Shown: positions 11,417 to 20,930 of the stretch, piece after piece | How positions within the stretch are numbered: the stretch's first letter is position 1 | Layout of the letters: the number at the start of each line of letters is the position of its first letter | Assembly (NCBI GenBank): GCA_029204225.1 | Contig: CM055104.1 | Span: forward strand, 20,739,761-20,803,760 | DNA length: 64,000 nt | Source of the DNA: Diphasiastrum complanatum | Lineage: Eukaryota > Streptophyta > Lycopodiopsida > Lycopodiales > Lycopodiaceae | Direction: 5' to 3' | The notes under the pieces: generated by a model | What the model was told of the DNA's origin: nothing | The model's input: only the letters and a program-made list of their open reading frames with translations | The model's database searches: none | Made by a program: the position numbers and the translations under genes

Positions 11417-13405
11417 ACTCCCCCTTAATGTGGATCCTGAAAAACCTTGATCTTCACATTTAACATATCGTTATATCTGAGATGTTGTTCCTTTGATAGA
11501 GCTTTTGTGAAGTAATCTACTGCCATGTATTTTGTTCCACAGAAAACCAATGCTACTTCCTTGTTATGCACTGTCTCTCTAAGGTAATGATACCTGATTT
11601 CGATATGTTTGCTTCAAGAGTGAAATCTCAGATTGAGAGATAACGCTATTGTGCTTTGATTGTCACAATAGATCGTTGTAGGGAGTGTTTGTGCAAGGTT
11701 GATGTCTGCAAGTAGTTGCCTTAGTCAGATCGCCTCTTTGGTTGTATTTGTGGCAGCTATGTATTCGGATTCCGTTGATGATAATGCAAATGAGGTATGC
11801 TTTTGGTTGTTCTGTGAGATTGGGCCTTGGTTGTATAAAAATACAAATCCAGAAGTTGATTTTCTAGTATCGACATCTCTTGCCCAATCCACATCTGTGT
11901 AGGCTTCAAGTATGTTGGCAGTTTGGCTGCCTCCATAGTAGATGTTGAGAGATTTTGTTGCTTGGATGTACTTCATGATCTTTGTTAGCGCTTTTCAGTG
12001 AATTAAGCCTGGATTTGATAGGAACTAGCTAAGTGTACTGATTGAATATGCAAGGTCTGGTCGCGTGCAGATCATTGCGTACATCAGTGAGCCGATGATG
12101 GATTAAAATGGGTAGTGCTTTATTTCTTCCTTTTCTGCCTCAATTTGAGGAAACTGTTCCTTTGATAACTTTATTCCAAGGTCGAGTGGAAAGTAACTTG
12201 GTTTGTAGTTGGCCATTCCATACTTTTCCAGCACGTTGTTAAAATATCGTTGCTGACTGATGAAAATCAGTCTGCTGGGTCGATCTCGTTGGATTTGGAT
12301 TTCGAGACAATAATGGGCCATGCACTTTGTATTCCATGTCAGTCATCTTGTATTCCTAGGCCAACATGCATTTTGTATCCTTCATCAGATTTTGATTGTT
12401 ACTGAATAAGAGTGTATCATTTACATAGAGAGTGATGATGATGAAATAATCTGATACAAACTTGAATTTACACATTTGAGTCTGCCGAGTTTGGAATAAA
12501 AACATTCTCTATCAGAAATGCGTTGATCTTCTAGAACCAAGCTCTGGGTGACTGTTTTAGCCCATAGAGCACCTTGTGGATTTTGCATACAAGGTGTTGT
12601 TGCTTGTCGTTGAGTTCGTATCCCTTTGGCTACATCATATAGATTTTCTCTTCAATGGTTCCATTGAGGAAAGCGGTCAGGACATCCATCTGGTGGAGTT
12701 CAAGATCTACTGCGGCTGCAAAGGAGAGGAGTAGGTGGATTGAAGCATGTTTGACAACTGGACTGAAGGTTTCTAAATAATCCAGATTTGGAATCTAGGA
12801 AAAACCTTTGGCAACTAGCCCGGACTTGTAATGATTTAGTCTTCCTTCAGTGTCGTACTTCGTCTTGAATATCCATTTGCATGGAATTGGGTTTCTATCC
12901 TTTGGAAGCTCAATGACTGTCCATGTTTGATTCTCCATCAAAGAATCGAATTCGGTGTCCATCGTTGCTTTCCACTAGTCAGCATCAAGAGTAGACATAG
13001 CCTCAAAAACGGTGGTTGGTTCCTGCACAAAGTAGCAGGCCGGATCATCCATAAATATTGATGGAGGCTATCTGGACCTGTTCGACCTTCTAGGTTGAAC
13101 TTCGGTTCTCTGATGTGAGTTGACTCGTTGAGGTTCTGACTCGTTGTCTGAGTCAGTGTTGATATTCTACAGTTGAATCCCTGGATCAGAATTTGGTTGC
13201 TCAAGCCTTGGGTCGGATTTATCGACAGCTTTTCCCTTGTGGTCGATGAACTGGTCTTCCACAAAAATGATATTTCTTCCTGTGAATTCCTTCTTGGTAT
13301 CTGAATTGTAGAGCTTGTATGCCTTGTGGTCTGGGAAACAACCGATGGAAATCATTTTTCTGCTCTTGTCATCCAGCTTTCTTCTTACGAAAGCGATGCA
13401 TCCAA
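11417..13405 (-). pseudogene. Ty1/copia pol fragment, integrase end to RNase H
   Basis: Reading the minus strand, the order is: integrase C-terminal region (13167-13405, GCIAFVRRKLDDKSRK, then FVEDQFID), linker, RT in broken frames (about 12110-12930), and RNase H (11725-11976, YTDVDWARDVDTRKSTSGF and SSTESEYIA). A polypurine tract AAGGGGGAG and an LTR start TGTTAGATT lie at about 11417-11430, after which the LTR is cut off. Multiple stops and a missing YVDD-coding frame make it dead. Upstream it joins an LTR terminus exactly at 13406. Confidence 0.9.
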
Positions 13406-13905
13406 TGTCGGAAAGTGGTAATGAATTCATTGAAAATCAAAATTATCAGAAGCGTTTGAATATTTAGCTCGCAAGCTCATCAGCATTGCGCATTGATTCA
13501 GACTTTCATTTTAGCCGCTCAGAGATAGCATAGAGTACATGGCTTCGATCCACAACATATTGTACTCATTTACTTCTGTTTCATTTTGAATCAATACTAT
13601 TCTTTATTGCGTTCAGTTTTGTCTCAGACTGTATGCGTTTCTGTATTTCTTCGCAACTAATTATTTGTCTGATAATCTTCAATGCTTAGTTGTTTGGCTA
13701 CATAATCATTGTAGTATTGATGATTTCAAAGTTAGTTACTATAAGTTCAAACGTGATTTCTATCACTATTGTCTTGTTTGAAATTGATAGGCGTAGTCAT
13801 GCATTGGAATGATGAAGATAGTTTATTTCGCCATGCACAAAAGGTTTTTTTCTTTTCGAGCTAGATCTATCTTCTACATTACCACTTTCCGACATGGTAT
13901 CAGAG
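13406..13905. mobile_element. Head-to-head copia LTR remnants and primer site
   Basis: The left edge TGTCGGAAAGTGGTAATG (13406-13423) is the exact inverse of the right edge CATTACCACTTTCCGACA (13877-13894). From about 13440 the sequence is the 3' part of the copia LTR found at 38200-38638, in plus orientation. It is followed by TGGTATCAGAG (13895-13905), a primer site complementary to initiator tRNA-Met. The left 18-30 bp are therefore the end of a minus-strand LTR that joins the pol relic at 11417-13405. The junction is a fold-back between two copies of one family. Confidence 0.7.
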
Positions 13906-14093
13906 TTGTTTCACTATTTCTTTATCTGATTCCAATATGATATCAGAGCAAAAGCTCTAATACTTCATATCTTTCACGATATCAAGTTGATATCATACTC
14001 TTCAGTTCTTTTCAACCTTTCAGAAAAGAATTGATTTCTTATTGTTGGCATTACCACAAGCGTCATCGATACAATCGACAGACTAAGTTCCAG

Positions 14094-14474
14094 ATGGATT
14101 CTCAAAGTAAAGCCGGTCTTATCGTAGACAAGCTGAATGGATCCAATTACCATTTGTGGAAATTTAAGATGAAGACCTTGTTAATCGCCAACAAATTATG
14201 GGATGTTATTACAGGTACAGAAGTAAAATCTGAAGACGGTGACTCAAAGTGGAAATCGAAGGACGATAAAGCTTTCACGCTTATTATCCTCAATATATCA
14301 GACACACAAATTGGACACATAGTTGAAGCTAAAACGTCAAGAGACGTTTGGGACATGGACGTAACTACTAAGTTACATCTACAACAAAAATTCTTCACAT
14401 TCAAAATGTCTACTGGTGATTCCCATCAGAGTCACATTAACCAGTTTAAGAATCTTTTGCAACAGATGGCCGCT
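14094..14474 (+). pseudogene. Ty1/copia gag, interrupted by a gypsy LTR
   Basis: The ATG at 14094 starts a frame with KLNGSNYHLWKFKMKTLL, W-D-V-I-T-G and a later Q-F-K-N-L-L-Q-Q-M-A block, typical of the copia gag N-terminus. It is collinear with the gag at 28359. Reading stops making sense at 14474, where the sequence switches to a gypsy LTR after CAGATGGCCGCT. The uninterrupted copy at about 28757 reads on as GCCGCTGTCGG, so the insertion point is fixed. A block of about 25 bp present at 28632-28655 is missing here. Confidence 0.9.
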
Positions 14475-15226
14475 TGTTGGAGGGTTTGTGGATCCCAAGG
14501 AAACTCTAACCCTGGTTAATAAGTGAGAGGGATTTGGCACCCTACGTGTGTAAGTCGAACCCGATGATCACATAGATATTTGATGAATTAGAAAGTCAAT
14601 AAAAGGACTTTAGGCCTTTTTGCGAGACTTTTAATGTCGCAGAGCCTAAATGTCAAGTTAGTGAATAAAGTTGGGTTTCCCTTCAATTTGGATGGTTCCC
14701 ACTTTTTTTTAAAAAATTTGAATAATTAGGGAGGCAGAAATGGACCAATAGGATTCAGAGGCCAGGGTCCTCCTCTCTACTATCAAAAGGGACCAACTCG
14801 AGTTCCTACACATGTTCATTTTCTCATTTCAATAAAGCAGATTGGTTCTCTTCAGGAATGGATTGATGAATGTCCTTGCTCTCTTTCACTTTTCCTCCAT
14901 CTCTCATGCTTTCCTTTGGTTTTTGCTAATTGTTGGATCTGAATGTTATTGGGATTGTATGTTATTATACTTTTTGTGAGAGAGAAAGGGAGAGAGAGAA
15001 AGAATAAGCTATCTTTGTTGTGGATGCGTAGTGTTAATGGATGTAGCGTTAATGGTTATGGTTAATGGATGTTAGAGTTAGATTTGGATCTCCATTCATG
15101 CTGAAATCTGAACTATACTATCGCTCTCATGGGAACGAACCTACGCGTGACAACTAACTTCATCTCTTTGATGTTAGATTGACTAGATCTTGGATTCAGG
15201 TTAGGCAAGGAAAGAAACCCACTACA
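14475..15226 (+). mobile_element. Gypsy (Athila-like) 5' LTR inserted in copia gag
   Basis: The LTR begins TGTTGGAGGGTTTG directly after the copia target GCCGCT and ends ACCCACTACA, giving TG...CA ends and 752 bp. Four bases later comes TGGCGTTGTTGCCGAA (15231-15246), close to the tRNA-Asp primer site used by Athila/Tat gypsy elements. The 3' LTR partner was not found in the window. LTRs carry the promoter and polyadenylation signals of the element. Confidence 0.7.
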
Positions 15227-15230
15227 ATTT

Positions 15231-15246
15231 TGGCGTTGTTGCCGAA
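15231..15246 (+). promoter_or_regulatory. Primer binding site, tRNA-Asp type
   Basis: TGGCGTTGTTGCCGAA lies 4 bp after the putative LTR end and differs at a few bases from the TGGCGCCGTTGCCGG site known from Athila elements. It would prime minus-strand reverse transcription. Confidence 0.6.
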
Positions 15247-15299
15247 TATCAGTATGTTGCCTTATACAACAGGGCAGACTACTACGACATCCACCACTA

Positions 15300-15956
15300 T
15301 TGCGTCAACGCTCGCAATTTGATGAGAAGATCAAAGCATTGGAAGATTTCCACGGAAAAGCGAACAAGGAACCTGAGAAGTTTGCAAAAACTTTTCCTAC
15401 CAAAGAAAATATATGTTGTTCTATTTGCACAGAAAATCACACAGTGAATGAGTGTCCTCAATTGAAAAAACAAATGGAAATCAGTGTATGCCATTTGTGT
15501 AATTCGCCTGATCATGAGACTGCTTTTTGCAACTTCAACCCTTGGATAATTCAGCAACGGTATGCCCAAATGGGATATCGAGAAGCACAGTATGGAGGAA
15601 ATCTAGCAGCAAGATCTCGACAATCTACTCTTGGATACCTTGAACGTTTAGCCTTACTTGCCCCACCAATGCACTCCGCTCCTCCTGCCAATTTGATGGA
15701 ACCAAGATCGTACATAAGTACCGAGCAATGGAACTATGGTACTGATCAAGCAGGTGGATCTTTAGAACAGTATGCTATTTATGCTGCCGCACAACAACAA
15801 GCATCTAAAAATTGGACCAGAGCATCGCTTGGATGCTTTGCATGTGGAGAAAATCATAGAGTTGTAGAATGTCCAAATAAAGAGAAATTTGTATCATTCT
15901 ATCATGACTGTGTTATGGACATTGCTATAAAGACTGTCCAGCAATACCGCAGCTAA
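15300..15956 (+). CDS. Gypsy gag C-terminal region with three zinc fingers
   Basis: This 218-codon open frame lacks the capsid region but keeps the nucleocapsid part. Finger 1 is C40-x2-C43-x3-H47-x4-C52 (15417-15455), finger 2 C64-x2-C67-x4-H72-x4-C77 (15489-15530) and finger 3 C179-x2-C182-x3-H186-x4-C191 (15834-15872). Only finger 2 has classical retroviral spacing. About 100 residues, Ala/Gln/Tyr-rich, separate fingers 2 and 3. The start shown is the first ATG-like position in the track; the true gag start lies upstream and appears deleted, since only about 50 bp separate it from the primer site. Nucleocapsid fingers normally bind element RNA. Protease follows at 16.25 kb. Confidence 0.7.
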   Translation: MRQRSQFDEKIKALEDFHGKANKEPEKFAKTFPTKENICCSICTENHTVNECPQLKKQMEISVCHLCNSPDHETAFCNFNPWIIQQRYAQMGYREAQYGGNLAARSRQSTLGYLERLALLAPPMHSAPPANLMEPRSYISTEQWNYGTDQAGGSLEQYAIYAAAQQQASKNWTRASLGCFACGENHRVVECPNKEKFVSFYHDCVMDIAIKTVQQYRS

Positions 15957-16252
15957 CACCAGTTACAGCTCCTGTAAATTTGATAACAATCAAGCGAAGA
16001 CCAGTAGCTCAGAATAAATAAAGTGTACCCTTGATGGTGGTCACCACAGCACAGAACCAGAAAGAACCAGTCGTGGATCTAGTACCTGTTGATTCTATAC
16101 CATTGAACGATATACCAATAGCATCTGGAGTCTATCCAAATCTTTATGCAGAAAAAAGAAGATATCAGGATATGAGGTAGTGGATCAGACATCTGCAAGA
16201 AGAAGAGGAGCTTGAAGCTGCTAAAGTAACAGCTGAAGTTCATTCTTCACCA

Positions 16253-17197
16253 TTGCAGCCTCCAAGAAATTCACGTACATATATGAATGATCAATTGCAT
16301 CATCATGAAGAACCCTTCAAGATGACTGAACCAGAAGCGCCGCAAACAAAACTGCTCATGAATATTTTGTCTAGTAAGATCAATATTTCATTGGGAGAGT
16401 TCCTGAAGTTGGTGCCAAAAGCAAAAGAAGTCTTAGTGCAAAAGTTAGCTGAAGTAGAACCAGAAGTCCAGGAGCCACTTTTTTGTGCTGGATTTGAAGA
16501 ATCTAATGAAGTACTCCATGTTGGAGCCACTTGGGAAAGTGAACAAAAGAATATCACTCTGCCAATAGAGCATAGACAATTTCCTAAGGAAGCAGCTGTG
16601 ATAGATGGCGGTTCAGGAGTTAACCTGATTTTTGCAAAGCTATGTGCAAGATGGGATCTTACAAAGATCAAGCCTGCGACTTTTGCCATTAAGCTAGCTG
16701 ATCAAACAATAGTTCGTCCGCGTGGAATGGTTGAAGATATATCTGTCAGAATTGCGGGAGTACAAGTCGCCATTACTTTCGTAGTAATGGACTTACCAGA
16801 AGCGCCAAATGTCTATTGAGTTTTATTGGGACGTCCATGGTTACGAGTTGCGCAAGTAATTCATAACTGGGGTACCGGAAAAATCACTTTTGAAAATCAT
16901 GAACATGTAGTTAAAGTTGATCCTACAACTTGGACTATCCAACCAGTGGTTCAAAAAGAAGATGACGATTCGTCAACAACGGATCATACTTGTGACCGTC
17001 CAAAGAAAAATTTGGGAGTTCATTACGATTCTCAAACGGATATTGTCAACTGGAATGAAGCTCTTGCAACGATTGATTGTAGAACAGAATATATGTGTCA
17101 ACAAGATAATCAATCAGATTTGAATGAGATTTTCTTATTAGATCGAACTTTGGATACATCAGTCACGTTTCCATTGAATGTGCTGAATGTAGCCTAG
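16253..17197 (+). pseudogene. Gypsy aspartic protease region
   Basis: The frame 16253-16819 contains EAAVIDGGSGVNLIF (about 16588-16632), where the Asp-Gly-Gly-Ser replaces the common D-S/T-G triad wording but keeps the catalytic Asp, followed by the flap and hydrophobic strand region. A TGA at 16817-16819 interrupts VLLGRPWLR, the conserved second motif, which continues in the same frame from 16820. The remaining frame to 17197 is the linker before RT. Protease would cleave Gag-Pol. The single stop suggests recent inactivation. Confidence 0.75.
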
Positions 17198-17203
17198 ATA
17201 TCA

Positions 17204-17663
17204 ATGAAACCTATACCAGAGCCAATTGAAGAGGATCTCAAACCTGTGAGAAGCGTTAGCCATGATTTTTTCTATTCAAAAATTTCGTCACTACTCATGG
17301 AAACACATTTTGTATTTTATACGGATCACCAGCTGTTACTTTACTTGGTAAACAAGACATGCAATACTGGACGTATTACAAGATGGTTATTGTTATTGAC
17401 TGGATTTGACTTTCGAATTTTGGTTCTAAAGGGGAAGCAACATTATCTAGACGATCACGTTTCGAGAATCGAATCCGCACCAGTTAACACTGAAGTGGAT
17501 GATGAATTACCAGATGCTACATTGTTCTATGTCGAAGCAGTACCTGAGTGGGCAACGGATATTGTTGAGTACCTGATGCTAGGACAACCGAATGACTCCT
17601 TGACAAAAGTACAAAAAAGACAATTGATTCATAAGGCTCATGTCGTACTATACCAACAGGGTT
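17204..17663 (+). pseudogene. Gypsy RNase H and integrase start; RT deleted
   Basis: After about 25 residues of linker the frame jumps to FYSKISSLLMETHFVFYTDHQLLLYLVNK, the late RNase H region, followed by GRITRWLLLL and an A-D-Hx-V-S-R-like end. A Q-K-R-Q-L-I-H-K-A segment near 17610 fits the region before the integrase zinc finger. The whole RT and early RNase H, about 1.3 kb in a normal element, are absent at about 17265. The frame stops at 17663, where another element's LTR-like sequence starts. Confidence 0.8.
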
Positions 17664-18849
17664 AATATAGATTTTATAGTAAATAATGTCGTTCCCACAG
17701 AGGACATCGTTAGAAAGTTATGTTCTTGGTACAATTATGGCAAGTGGTTTTGAGTGTTATTTTGGTTGTCGACAGACATTAAAAAGTAACCAATATTACT
17801 TATGTTTGAGATGGGTAATGTTAATAAATTCAGAACAACAATCTGGACAACAGTACTACAATCTGGTTGATTAAGGTGTCAACAGAGAATCGAGAATTGT
17901 TCAATGTATTCGCGACTATGCAGACAATTAATTAATCACGTTCGCGAACTATTCGTTTCTAGACAGAAGTCCTCAACAACTAAAGCCCAACTTAATAGTT
18001 AAAGAACACGAAGAGTTTTAGAATGCGTTAGAAACTTATGTCAATGCCAATCAGGAACATAGATCAGAGACTCAATTCTTCAGACATGGATTGTCATCTC
18101 ATATGTCTACATACAGTTTTATTCAATTATCGTGCTAGACTGAACCAAAGATAGTCGTTATTCGAGTGCCGAAAAGAAAGTATTCGCAACAGATGAATAA
18201 GATGGTTTAAAGATAGTTCTTTAGAGCATGCTTTACGAAAACACAACAAACGACTGTAATGCACTAGAGCGTCTGTCTGATAAGAGAGTAATTCATGAAA
18301 TGTGTTAGAGATTGTTAGCAGACTCCAGATCACTCACACTCAGCAGTGCGGAGAACAGAGATAAGATAGAATAACTCACAGAACTCTATTCACTTCTTCA
18401 ATCTCTTACATAAGCATAAACTCTTCTCTCTCGATGATCGAGACTGAAGTGTGAGATCAATATATGTTTTACGGGGCGAACAAACACACCTCTAAAATAG
18501 CAGGTGCGTCGCTCCCGCGAAAGGGTCTAGTTAACAATTAGACTGAAAATACGTTCAACTATACCATAGGAGGTATACTTAACTATGAGTTAAAGTTACT
18601 CTAGTTTATCATGTCTTTTCGTATCTAGTCGTTTCATATGGACGACCTAGTAAAGGTTGTCCAAGACAATGTCTTTTCCTTTTAAAGGTCTTGCCCTTAA
18701 TTACAAGGCAAGTACTTAGAAGATATATTCCCGAAAAATGACTTAGGCCTCTTCATGATTTATACTTAACCGGCTCATATCTTCATTTTCGAGTATATCA
18801 TGCCATATTTATGTTGATATTCAATATTTAACATTTTCGTGGCATTACA
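17664..18849 (-). mobile_element. Probable 3' LTR of a minus-strand Athila-like element
   Basis: Reading the minus strand, a polypurine tract GAGGAAGGGGATA (18850-18862) is followed by TGTAATGCCACG at 18849, a good LTR start. Near the far end CTCTGTGGGAACGAC (about 17690-17705) recalls the CTGTGGGATCGAC motif commonly present near the end of Athila-type LTRs. The lower boundary is approximate, between 17664 and 17687. No second LTR was found, so the element is truncated on its upstream side. Confidence 0.5.
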
Positions 18850-20450
18850 TATCCCCTTCCTCAAATGTGAAACGTCCTCGTGAACATATCATCTTCATTT
18901 CGAGGAGTATTCGAGAAACATTCTTGTTCGTCAGATTTTCGTTGAGGCGAAAAGATATTTCTTCGTGTATTTCGTCCTTCAGATATTTCTTCATCTTAGA
19001 GAATATGTGTCTTGCTGTTTCTTTAATCGAATAGGTTGTTTTGAGTTGATCTTTGAATTGCTGATGAAAACTAAAATCAAACTTCAAAACATCTTTAAGC
19101 TTCAAAAATTCAACATCCCATAGAAATATCACCATGACAAAGACACGAATGAATATTCAAGAATGATTCAGTTCTTCATATAACTTCTGAGCAAGCTCCA
19201 AGTTCTATTGAGCTTCAATCAAGAGCAAGTCTTCTTTCGATTTGGTATAGTGGCCAAATGGTAAGTTGCCGAATTCTTCTAACTTAACCGGGAGTAATGT
19301 TCCATCGAACAGCTCCTGGGTTAACTTGGTATCTTTGTCTGAATCACTTCGTAGAGTGATTTCTTTACAGTAACGAGCTGAAAATCTAATAAAATTGCTT
19401 TTAACATAAGGATTCTGAACAAAAAATAATGTCTTCGCCGCAAAAGTACCAAACTGCCAGAATGTGTATGTAAAGAATTGCTTATAACGGAATGACTTCC
19501 TTCGATCTTGCAAATTATGACGAATCTCCACAAAATATTCTGCAAGGTTTCGCTCCCAATCCACATATAGACTAAATAATTTCGGATAAGCCATATTTAT
19601 ATTAATCAGCAGACTCGCATCGTCGAATGCACTTAAATCTGCAACCGCTTGTGGTTTGTACAGGTGAAACTGCGACTTTCGCTTCCAAAAATGTCGCTCA
19701 TTATCTTTGTTCCTCAAAAATTGAAGTTCTTTGATACGAATATATTCGAGAGCATACATAGCCGAAGAGCCTATGTATAACTCTGCCGATTCGAAAGGTA
19801 CGACCTGGAATTTACCCAGGATTATGCCCCAGCAGAGACATCCTTTCTGCTCGATAGTGAGCTGGGCCCATAACCAGATAAAGTCGTCCTTCTCCGACGA
19901 TCGCTTCCAGTCGTCAAAGGTGATGCCTACTGCGCCTGGTAGCATCATGTAATCCACATGCCATTGCAACTCAATATTAAAAGCATGTGGACACCATTTC
20001 CAAAAGCGTTCAGCAAATGCACGGAATCTATCAGCACATACCTTCGACTGATTTCACCGCATTCGCTTTGGCTGTGTGGATGTAGTTGCCAAATCCTGAG
20101 TTTGCAACTCAACAGCCAGCTTCTGATCTTCCATTTGTTGGTTTTGGTTTGACAGCTCCTGTTTGAGCTGGTCAATCTTCGCGACAGCCTCCAAGAATTC
20201 TGGATGGTCTGAGACTCCGGTGCAGGCAGACAAAGCTTGGAGTTATTGTGTAAGTTCATCAATTCACAGTAGGGTTTGAAGATAGTCATCGTGTGCATCG
20301 GGCCCGCTGCAAGATGGGGTGGCATCACTGGAGAGCTCCTTCAGCTCCACCAACTCTTCCTCGACAAGAGTCTTCGCATCCTCGAGCGGTTGTAAGAACT
20401 CGACTCGAAAATTTTCGAGCATCTGGCCTTAGAGCTGGTTCAGCTTCGTG
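18845..20450 (-). pseudogene. Unrecognised long ORF between pol position and 3' LTR
   Basis: One minus-strand frame runs from about 20450 to 18845 with only a few stops. The longest uninterrupted part (19205-19969, about 255 codons) is rich in Trp, Phe and Tyr and shows no membrane helix or known domain to me. Upstream (about 20100-20260) lies a Gln/Leu/Lys coiled coil (KIDQLKQELSNQNQQMEDQK). Downstream (18845-19135) is a charged helical tail ending in FTFEEGDM, whose stop overlaps the polypurine tract. The position, last before the 3' LTR, is where Athila elements carry an env-like ORF, but I see no signal peptide or transmembrane segment. Its function is unknown. Confidence 0.5.
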
Positions 20451-20536
20451 AGATCGACAGTAATTGACCCTACAGTGTTGGATGCGACCACCCTTAAGCG
20501 TGATGCATATCTTCAGATGCAAATACCAGATCATCT

Positions 20537-20678
<142 letters not shown>

Positions 20679-20727
20679 GTGTTGTATTCTCTAGTACCAC
20701 TTTTAGTTTGAGGCAGGCAAGCTACTG

Positions 20728-20930
20728 AGTGGGCACGCATCTCTCGACTACAGATCCATATGCTATCTCGGATGATACGGGCTAAGCCCTCTGTACCACA
20801 TCATATTATACTGGCAGAGTTTGTGGTCCCCCCTATTCATTGTTCCACATTGTCACTTTCATACAACGTCTAGAGGATCTCCAGGGTGGAGATACGCACT
20901 ATGCTGCACAGGCAGTGCCAGCGGGTCCAT
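20728..20930 (+). mobile_element. LINE fragment
   Basis: The segment matches 50423-50640 of the LINE in the reductase intron, sharing GAGTGGGCACGCAT, CATATGCTATCTCGGATGAT and CACCACATCATATTATA-like stretches. It corresponds to the region between RT and the C-terminal zinc motif, with substitutions and short indels. No flanking ORF or tail remains. Confidence 0.85.
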
